A DNA stretch of 33,936 bases, taken from positions 1 to 33,936 of the forward strand of contig JAHFCT010000035.1 of the NCBI GenBank assembly GCA_023249375.1, in the 5' to 3' direction. The position numbers and the translations under genes were made by a program. Origin of the DNA: Gemmatimonadota bacterium. GTDB taxonomy: Bacteria; Gemmatimonadota; Gemmatimonadetes; Gemmatimonadales; Gemmatimonadaceae. This document shows positions 25,944-32,107 of the stretch, piece after piece. Below the pieces are notes generated by a model. The model was not told where the DNA came from. It saw only the letters and a list, made by a program, of their open reading frames with translations, and searched no databases. Numbering within the stretch: the first letter of the stretch is position 1; every line of letters begins with the position of its first letter.

Positions 25944-27618
25944 GGTCGGCGTCACCGTGCCGGATCGCATGTTCGACCGTCACCCAGTCCTCCCCGTACA
26001 GCTTTGGTCCGCACGTGGCGCAGATGGCGTGGCTGAACTTCACGTTCGAGTGGTTGGTGATGTACGTCTCCACGGCCTCCCAGTACCCTTGATCGTCGCG
26101 CACCTTCTTGCACGACGCGCAGATCGGAATGAGGCCGGACAGCGTCTGCACTTCCGACAGGGCCGTGCGCAGCTCGGCATTCGTCGTACCGAGGTCGGTG
26201 TTGGCCTGCCGCAGGGCCCGGGAGCGGGCGCGCAGCTTGCGATTGAACAGGACAAGCACCCAAACCAGCGCCGCGGTCAGCAGCAGGATCACCATCACGA
26301 AGCCGACGACGATGCGCTGGCGCGCAATGGTCTCGGTTTGGTCGCGCTGCGCCTGACGCAGCCGGTTGTTCTCGCGCTGGGCCCGTTCGGTTTCCGCGCG
26401 CGCTTCCATGGCCGCGATGCGCTGCGCCGCCGACTGGTCAAAGATCGTGTCGCGCAGCGCCTGATACGCACGCACGTGGCGGAGCGCCGGTCCGGCGTTG
26501 CCCGCAGCTTCTTCAAGCTCGGCCAGTTGCCGCAGGGCATCGAGGGTCAGCACGCGCTGCTGTATGCTGCGCGACAGCACAAGGGAACGGGCAAAGACAT
26601 CCCGTGCGCGCCCCTGCTTGCCGAGTGCCCGGTATGCCTCGCCGAGGTAGAGGAGCGATCGCGCCTGCCCGCGAATGCTGTTGCGCCGCGTGCCGATGGC
26701 AAGGAGCGTGTCGAGCAACGGAAGTGCCTGCGCCGGCTTGCCTTCCCGAATGAAGAGCAGGCTCAACGCCGCAGTGCTGAGCGACCAGGCGCTGGCCGAG
26801 TCGGCCGCCGACACCGGGGATCGCTGCGCGCGGTACGCCGCTTCGGATTTTGCAATCGACGTACGCGCTTGCGCGTACTCTCCCGCATCGATCTGCAGCA
26901 TGGCGAGGCTGTTGAGCGCGTATCCAAGAATGCCTTGGCTATCCACCGCCACTGCCGTGGCGGCCGCCTGCTCGAGCATGCGGCGCGCCCGCTCGTACTG
27001 ATGCCAGTCGTGGTACGTCTTGCCGATGTTGACGAGCAATCGGGCGGCCCCCGCCGAATCGCCCGCGTCGCGCTTGAGTGCGAGCGACTGCACAAAGGCG
27101 TCGAGGGCGTGCTCGTAGTTGCCAAGCTGGTAGTACGTCGCGCCAATGCTGTTGAGCACAACCCCGAGACCGGCTCGATCACCGCGTGCCACGCGCAACG
27201 CTCGAGCGTGCTCCATGTGCACCAAGGCGCTGTCGTATTGGTTCCTGCGCCAAAGCGACAGCCCCAGCCCGCTCTGCGCGGTGGCCATCGCCGTGGAATC
27301 GTGCGCGGTGTCGGCATAGCCAAGGGCTGCACGATACGCCTCGAGCGCTTCGAGTTGGTGCCTGCTGTCCTCGTGCGCGCTGGCGAGCTGCAGGTACGCC
27401 GCGGCCATCACACCAGCGGGCACCGTGTTCGGTGCGCGTTTCGCGACGGCAAGCAGCGAGTCGACGCGGTACTGCAGCGCCTCAACGCCGGGCGCGGCGG
27501 GACGCGCTTGTGCGGCGAGCGGTCGCACCCACGCGAACCGTGCGAGCATCAACAACGACGCGGCCCAGATGATGGGACGCCCACGTCGCTGCCAGAAACC
27601 GCCGCACACGAATGGCAT
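25918..27618 (-). CDS. Membrane TPR protein with C-terminal four-cysteine motif, putative sensor
   Basis: A 566-residue protein with no enzymatic domain. After an N-terminal signal (cleavage likely near PLAAQA, about residue 37) come roughly 370 residues of TPR repeats, for example LNSIGATYYQLGNYEHALDA and YLGEAYRALGKQGRARDVFA. A coiled coil (AMEARAETERAQRENNRLRQ) and one membrane helix (about 436-457) follow. A second coiled coil leads into the tail: GLIPICASCKKVRDDQGYW and SHAICATC, with cysteines 500, 503, 533 and 536. That tail is a recurrent C-terminal module of bacterial signalling proteins, probably zinc- or metal-binding; its role is not established. The topology would put TPRs in the periplasm and the Cys4 tail in the cytoplasm. 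It is first in an operon with a response regulator, kinase and efflux pump, so a sensing or partner-recruiting role is likely. No ribosome-binding site is visible before its ATG. Confidence 0.82.
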   Translation of the reverse strand: MPFVCGGFWQRRGRPIIWAASLLMLARFAWVRPLAAQARPAAPGVEALQYRVDSLLAVAKRAPNTVPAGVMAAAYLQLASAHEDSRHQLEALEAYRAALGYADTAHDSTAMATAQSGLGLSLWRRNQYDSALVHMEHARALRVARGDRAGLGVVLNSIGATYYQLGNYEHALDAFVQSLALKRDAGDSAGAARLLVNIGKTYHDWHQYERARRMLEQAAATAVAVDSQGILGYALNSLAMLQIDAGEYAQARTSIAKSEAAYRAQRSPVSAADSASAWSLSTAALSLLFIREGKPAQALPLLDTLLAIGTRRNSIRGQARSLLYLGEAYRALGKQGRARDVFARSLVLSRSIQQRVLTLDALRQLAELEEAAGNAGPALRHVRAYQALRDTIFDQSAAQRIAAMEARAETERAQRENNRLRQAQRDQTETIARQRIVVGFVMVILLLTAALVWVLVLFNRKLRARSRALRQANTDLGTTNAELRTALSEVQTLSGLIPICASCKKVRDDQGYWEAVETYITNHSNVKFSHAICATCGPKLYGEDWVTVEHAIRHGDADHAPADRRG

Positions 27619-27806
27619 ACGCGTTCAAGTTAGCGTTCCGGAAGGACTCGACGATAGGCGCGGCGCCCAAGGGCCATTCAGCTACACCAGAGGTGCCGGT
27701 GTAGAGCGAGATCCGGTCAGCGTATCCAGCGAGCAGCAGATGCAGTGGAATCGCTGCCACGTCGTCTTTGGCGTACCACTCCACATGATCAGCGGTCGCG
27801 AGTATC
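27619..27806. other. Upstream region of the sensor operon; unrecognised coding-like remnant
   Basis: This stretch lies between the start of the TPR sensor gene and a response-regulator fragment and should hold the promoter of the long minus-strand operon; I find no convincing -35/-10 pair. On the minus strand one frame reads from the GTG at 27784 as protein-like sequence (VEWYAKDDVAAIPLHLLLAG, then YADRISLYTG) and runs on into the sensor gene in a different frame. I do not recognise it, and it may be the tail of a deleted gene. Confidence 0.35.
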
Positions 27807-27909
27807 CCGCCACGGTCGCCGCGCGGACGGAGACGATACCCTGTTTCCCGAATCCGCGCGCGAGCACATCGGCAAGCTCGCGATCATCTTCAACGCTCAG
27901 GAGATGCAT
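27807..27909 (-). pseudogene. 5' fragment of a response-regulator gene (first relic)
   Basis: Starting at an ATG (27909), about 34 codons read as the start of an OmpR-type receiver: MHLLSVEDDRELADVLARGF, then GKQGIVSVRAATVA. This parallels the intact regulator of this window (MRLLIVEDDPELAEVLARGF) residue for residue. After about 27807 the similarity stops: the frame stays open but no longer encodes a receiver, and the phosphoacceptor aspartate is missing. It is therefore a truncated copy, not a functional regulator. The sequence is diverged from the intact gene, so it is either an old duplicate or derived from another regulator. Confidence 0.75.
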
Positions 27910-28036
27910 GGTGATGGACGCTTGCCCGTAGAAGGCGTTCTCGCAACCCTCTATAGACAGCAACCCGTCAACAGGTCCACTCTCACCGACGTAGACAATG
28001 GTCGGCCGTGTTTCCCACCCACACCAGGACGCCCGG
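27910..28036 (+). promoter_or_regulatory. Upstream region of the BNR/VPS10-like gene
   Basis: The 127 bases ahead of the ATG at 28037 contain TATAGA at 27952-27957, a possible -10 element, but no matching -35 at normal spacing. AGGA at 28026-28029 is a plausible ribosome-binding site. Nothing else is recognisable. Confidence 0.25.
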
Positions 28037-31000
28037 ATGAGCCACACTTTCCGTCGCCTCGTCGCCGTGATCGCCGTCGCACTCCTTCCCGCCGCCGCTG
28101 CCGCGCAAGGCCGTGGCACCGCGGCGCGCGACTCCTCACAGATCAACCGCTCCGCGAACCCGATTCTCGCGAACTTCCGGTTCCGCTCCATCGGGCCGGC
28201 GGTGATGGGTGGACGCATTGACGACATCGCCGTCTCCGAGAGCAACCCGAACATCATCTACCTCGGCTACGCCGTGGGCGGCGTCTGGAAGTCGGAGAAC
28301 AACGGCACGACGTTCACGCCCGTGTTCGACGAGCAGCCGGTTGCGTCCATCGGTGATATCGCCATTCACCCGAAGAACCCCGACATCGTGTACGTCGGCA
28401 CGGGCGAGGCGAACAACCGGCAGACGTCGTCGTTCGGCGACGGCATCTACAAGACCACCGATGGCGGCAAGACCTGGCAAAACATCGGGCTCAGGGAGAC
28501 GCAGACCATTGCGCGCATCGTCATCGATCCGCGCAATCCCGACGTGGTGTACGTCGCATCGCCGGGACACCTGTTTGGCCCCAACGCCGAGCGTGGCATC
28601 TACAAGTCCACCGACGGCGGCAAGACGTGGCAGAAAATCAAGTACATCGACGAGAACACCGGCTTCACCGACATCCAGATGAGCCCGGGCAACTCGAATG
28701 TGCTTGTGGCCGCAAGCTATCAGCGGCGGCGCAGCGGCTGCTGCTTCAACGGCGGCGGCGCAGGAAGCGCCCTCTGGCGCACGGACAATGGCGGCCGCAC
28801 GTGGACGAAGATCGAGGACAAGGGACTTCCCGCGGGCACGTACGGGCGCATTGCCGTCGACATCGCACGGAAGAACAGCAGCGTGTGGTACGCGCAGATC
28901 GAGGCCGGCAGCACGGGTAACGCCGCGCCGGAAACGGCGCCCGCAGCACCGGCTGTGGCTGGTGGCGCCGCGGGTGGCGGTGGACGCGCCGCATTTGACT
29001 GGTGCAACAACGGCGCACCGGCGAGCGCTGCCGGACGCGGCGCCGACACAACGACGCCGCCCGCGCTCGACGCCTCGAAAGGGGGCATCTTCCGCTCCGA
29101 CAATGGCGGCCGCAGTTGGCACCTCGTGACCAACTGCAACGCGCGGCCTATGTATTTCAGCCAACTGCGCATCGATCCGCAGAACGAGAACACGATCTAC
29201 GTGGCCGGACTGCCTGTGGCCAAGTCGCTCGATGGCGGCAAGACGTTCGCCACGCTCGATGCCGCGGGCGGCAACGGCACACCGGGGCATGTCGACCAAC
29301 ATGCCATCTGGGTGGACCCGAAGAACTCCGGCCACCTGATGATCGGCAATGACGGTGGCCTCGACATCAGCTACGACCAGGGACGCAACTGGCAGTTCGT
29401 GAACACGATGGCCACCGGTCTCGCCTACGCAGTCACGGCCGACATGCGTCACCCCTATCACGTGCAGTTCGGGCTGCAGGACAACAACGGCTGGGGTGGA
29501 CCAAGCAGCAAGCGCGGGAACGTCGGAATCATGAACTCCGACTGGTATCCGCTGGCTGGCGGCGATGGCTTCTGGACCGCCGCTGATCCGAACGATCATC
29601 ACATCGTCTATGCCGAATCGCAGGACGGCAACACGTCGCGCTACGATCTGGCCACTGGGCAGCAGAAGAGCATTCGCCCCGTGCCAATGGCGGCGGCACC
29701 CGGTGGCGCCGCGCGCGGCGCGGCGGCAGCAGCACCGGCGGCGGCCACGTGCGTTGACGGACGCGTAGGCCGCGCCGGTGGCGGACCTGGTGGTGGTGGT
29801 GGTGGCGGTGGTGGAGGAGCGGGCCGCGGTGGCGCCGGCAACGTCGTCAACTCGCAACCGGGTGACGTGTACCGCTTCAATTGGAACACGCCATTCCTGC
29901 TCTCGCCGCACAGCGGCAGCATCGTATGGCTCGGCGGCAACCGGCTGTTCAAGTCGGTGGATCGCGGCGATCACTGGATGGCGAGCGCCAATCTCACGAA
30001 GCAGGCGGACCGCTGCACCGTCACTCTCATGGGCGCGCGCGGCGACCAGCAGCAGTTGTCAAAGAACGACGGCGTAGTGAGCTACGGCACCATCATCTCG
30101 GTGAGCGAGTCGCCGGTGATTCCTGGCGTCGTGTGGGCCGGCACCGACGACGGCCTGCTGCACGTGAGCCGCGACGGCGGCGTGACCTTCACCGAAGTCG
30201 GTAAGAACATCGCGGGCCTGCCGGCGAATCACGAGTACTGGTTCTCGCGCGTCGACGCGTCGCACTTCGACGCGGGCGCAGCCTATGTGGCGGTGGACGG
30301 ACACCGCAGCGATGACCTCAAGCCTTATGTGTTCGTGACCAAGGACTATGGCCGCACATGGAAGCTGATCACGAACGGGCTGCCGGCGTACGGCAACGTG
30401 CAGGTGGTGCGCGAAGATCCGAAGAACCGCGACCTGCTCTATGTGGGCACGGAATTCGGACTGTACGCCTCGCTCGATGCCGGCGCGCACTGGGAAACGT
30501 TCATGAACAACTATCCCACGGTGCGCACCGACGACATCCTCGTGCAGTCGCGCGACAACGATCTCATCATCGGCACGCACGGGCGCAGCATCTGGATCGC
30601 GGACGACATCACGCCGCTGCAGCAGCTCACGCAGGCGGTGCGGGATGCCGACGCCTACCTGTTCGACCCGCGCAGCGCCATCAACTACCTCAGCGACCGT
30701 CAGTTGCAGCAGCACTCGGGCGGCCAGCAGTTGTTCACGGGCGAGAATGCGCCGCGTGGCACGAGCATCAGTTACTGGCTCAAGACCGCCGTGACGAGTG
30801 ACGTGAAGATCTCGGTCGCCGATGCGCAGGGCCACACGCTCTGCACGAGCGATGGCCCGAAGAGCGCCGGCATCAACCGCGTGCAATGGTCGCTCGTGGC
30901 GCCAATGCTCGCCGGCGCCGCTGGGCGCGGTGCCTTTGGCGGCGGTGGCGGCGGTGGTGGAGCCGGAGGCCGTGGCGCCGTCGCTCCGCCGAACAACAGT

Positions 31001-31171
31001 TGCCAGGGCGGCGGCCGCGGCGGATTTGGTGGCGGCGGTGGCGGTGGCGGTTTTGGCGGAGGCGGCGGCGGTATTGAGCCGGGCACGTACACCGTCTCGC
31101 TCACCGTCAACGGCAAGACGATGACGAAGCCGGTGAAGGTGCTTGAGGACGTGTGGATGAACGAGCGCTAG
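28037..31171 (+). CDS. Large exported BNR/Asp-box (VPS10/sortilin-like) beta-propeller protein
   Basis: A 1044-residue protein with a signal peptide (MSHTFRRLVAVIAVALLPAA) from the ATG at 28037. It contains many Asp-box repeats of the BNR/sortilin type, each a turn in a beta-propeller blade: TTDGGKTW (about residue 139), STDGGKTW (about 191), RTDNGGRTW, RSDNGGRSW, and looser copies up to about residue 790. DPxNPDxVYV blades (NPDIVYVGTGEANNRQ; NPDVVYVASPGHLFGP) recur, as in secreted 'VPS10 domain / glycosyl hydrolase' annotated proteins of Gemmatimonadota and Acidobacteriota. The substrate is unknown and no catalytic motif is evident. Three Gly-rich low-complexity tracts interrupt the protein, including GGGPGGGGGGGGGGAGRG near residue 585 and two near the C-terminus. 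The family is large, and the usual 'glycosyl hydrolase' label is not well founded. Confidence 0.85.
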   Translation: MSHTFRRLVAVIAVALLPAAAAAQGRGTAARDSSQINRSANPILANFRFRSIGPAVMGGRIDDIAVSESNPNIIYLGYAVGGVWKSENNGTTFTPVFDEQPVASIGDIAIHPKNPDIVYVGTGEANNRQTSSFGDGIYKTTDGGKTWQNIGLRETQTIARIVIDPRNPDVVYVASPGHLFGPNAERGIYKSTDGGKTWQKIKYIDENTGFTDIQMSPGNSNVLVAASYQRRRSGCCFNGGGAGSALWRTDNGGRTWTKIEDKGLPAGTYGRIAVDIARKNSSVWYAQIEAGSTGNAAPETAPAAPAVAGGAAGGGGRAAFDWCNNGAPASAAGRGADTTTPPALDASKGGIFRSDNGGRSWHLVTNCNARPMYFSQLRIDPQNENTIYVAGLPVAKSLDGGKTFATLDAAGGNGTPGHVDQHAIWVDPKNSGHLMIGNDGGLDISYDQGRNWQFVNTMATGLAYAVTADMRHPYHVQFGLQDNNGWGGPSSKRGNVGIMNSDWYPLAGGDGFWTAADPNDHHIVYAESQDGNTSRYDLATGQQKSIRPVPMAAAPGGAARGAAAAAPAAATCVDGRVGRAGGGPGGGGGGGGGGAGRGGAGNVVNSQPGDVYRFNWNTPFLLSPHSGSIVWLGGNRLFKSVDRGDHWMASANLTKQADRCTVTLMGARGDQQQLSKNDGVVSYGTIISVSESPVIPGVVWAGTDDGLLHVSRDGGVTFTEVGKNIAGLPANHEYWFSRVDASHFDAGAAYVAVDGHRSDDLKPYVFVTKDYGRTWKLITNGLPAYGNVQVVREDPKNRDLLYVGTEFGLYASLDAGAHWETFMNNYPTVRTDDILVQSRDNDLIIGTHGRSIWIADDITPLQQLTQAVRDADAYLFDPRSAINYLSDRQLQQHSGGQQLFTGENAPRGTSISYWLKTAVTSDVKISVADAQGHTLCTSDGPKSAGINRVQWSLVAPMLAGAAGRGAFGGGGGGGGAGGRGAVAPPNNSCQGGGRGGFGGGGGGGGFGGGGGGIEPGTYTVSLTVNGKTMTKPVKVLEDVWMNER

Positions 31172-31311
31172 TTTCGGCTTGGCTCTGCACGACCCGCACG
31201 ACGACGGGCCCGGCGGTCACCACGCGATGGTGACGGCCGGGCCCGTTGGTCATGCGGTGATTACGTGCTGCGCGGCTAGCTTGGTGCCGGACTGATTCGG
31301 GAACTCTACAA
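31172..31311 (+). terminator. Intergenic region with a large hairpin at 31204-31246
   Basis: ACGGGCCCGGC (31204-31214) pairs with GCCGGGCCCGT (31236-31246); inside it GTCACCA (31216-31222) pairs with TGGTGAC (31228-31234), leaving one G-G mismatch and a 5-base loop. It starts 33 bases after the stop codon and probably ends the transcript, though no T-tract follows on the plus strand. The rest of the region has no recognisable feature. Confidence 0.7.
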
Positions 31312-31434
31312 CTAGCTCCGCACCAACTTCTTGTACTTAATCCGATGCGGCTGATCCGCGTCCGGTCCCTTGCGACGTTTCAAGTCCTCGATGTACCCCT
31401 CGAAGTTTCCCTCGAACCACACCACTTCCGACTC
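31312..31434. repeat. Direct repeat, left copy (ettA 3' end)
   Basis: This segment matches 33814-33936 at 120 of 123 positions (my own base-by-base comparison). Similarity ends exactly at the stop codon (CTA on the plus strand), because the bases beyond it differ. The match probably continues rightwards past the window edge. Confidence 0.95.
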
Positions 31435-31623
31435 GCTCTCGAACGCCAGAATGTGCGTCGCCACGCGGTCCAGGAACCAGCGATCGTGCGAGATGATCAC
31501 CGCGCAGCCGCTGAAGTCGAGCACCGCTTCTTCCAGTGCGCGCAACGTATCGACGTCGAGGTCGTTGGTTGGTTCGTCGAGCAGCAGCAGGTTGCCGCCC
31601 TGCATGAGCGTCTTGGCGACCCG
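31312..31623 (-). pseudogene. ettA: 3' fragment of ettA (ABC-F ATPase)
   Basis: About 104 codons on the minus strand encode the C-terminal end of EttA, the ribosome-binding ABC-F translation factor. It begins near AKTLMQGG and includes the Walker B region LLLLDEPTNDLD, the switch histidine in IISHDRWFLDR, and the family C-terminus ending KYKKLVRS. The signature motif, the Walker A motif and the whole first ATPase domain are missing, and upstream the sequence changes abruptly into a response-regulator fragment. It cannot make a working ABC-F protein. The frame has no internal stop or shift. Its last 123 bases match the end of the probable intact gene at the right edge of the window at all but three positions. 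Confidence 0.9.
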
Positions 31624-31634
31624 CGCGCCGCAGT

Positions 31635-31829
31635 TCGCCGCAGAAGTCGAAAGCCCGACCCGCCCGGCAGCATCACATCGAGCAGCACGACGTCGAATCG
31701 CTGTTCGAGCGCCAACGCGCGCGCGTTTGACAGGGTACCAGCGTGACTCGAGTCGATCCCTTGCTCGGCGAAACCCTTGGCGAGGACACCCGCGAGTTCG
31801 GCATCATCTTCAACGATCAGCAGTCGCAT
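31635..31829 (-). pseudogene. 5' fragment of a response-regulator gene (second relic), joined to the ettA fragment
   Basis: From an ATG at 31829 about 65 codons encode a receiver start: MRLLIVEDDAELAGVLAKGF, AEQGIDS, then FDVVLLDVMLPGGSGFRLL, with the phosphoacceptor aspartate at position 51. Shortly after GGSGF the receiver ends and the frame runs out of register into the ettA fragment (junction about 31623-31635), so lysine 101 and the DNA-binding domain are missing. The open frame of 110 codons thus encodes a chimera of half a receiver and out-of-frame ettA sequence. It is more complete than the relic at 27807 and differs from it, so the two are separate events or copies of different ages. 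Confidence 0.82.
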
Positions 31830-32107
31830 GATGCATCACGCTCGCGCATTCAGCGGCTTCTCGCAAGCACTCGACGGCGGCAGGATCCACGACGTTGCGC
31901 TCTTGCGCCAAGGCATACGACGCCTGACTTTCGTGCTTCGGGATTCGGACGCTGTCGAGGCCGTTGCTCGGGGGACACTCGCGTTCAATGTGAGCGCGAT
32001 AGCGCCTTGGCAAATCAATCGAGCGTGCGCCAAACATCGAACGGCATGATGAGCGTGCTTCGTTGCGCCGTCCGCAAACCTCCCACGGCCATGGCCCGGC
32101 ACCAACT
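31830..32107. other. Intergenic region without a recognised gene
   Basis: Between the second response-regulator relic and the unknown exported protein gene I find no feature I can name. A plus-strand frame through it reads somewhat protein-like (HDVALLRQGIRRLTFVLRDS) and could be a decayed gene fragment, but it has no start context and overlaps the relic. The promoter of the gene at 32108 should lie here; no clear elements are visible. Confidence 0.3.

Noticed and set aside
25696-27633. Plus-strand ORF of 645 codons opposite the TPR sensor and regulator genes
   Set aside because: Antisense to recognised TPR, Cys4 and receiver domains, with no domain of its own.
28136-29974. Minus-strand ORF of 612 codons opposite the BNR/VPS10-like gene
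   Set aside because: The translation is repetitive Arg/Ala/Val/Asp mirror sequence of the Asp-box repeats; the plus strand has a signal peptide and clear motifs.
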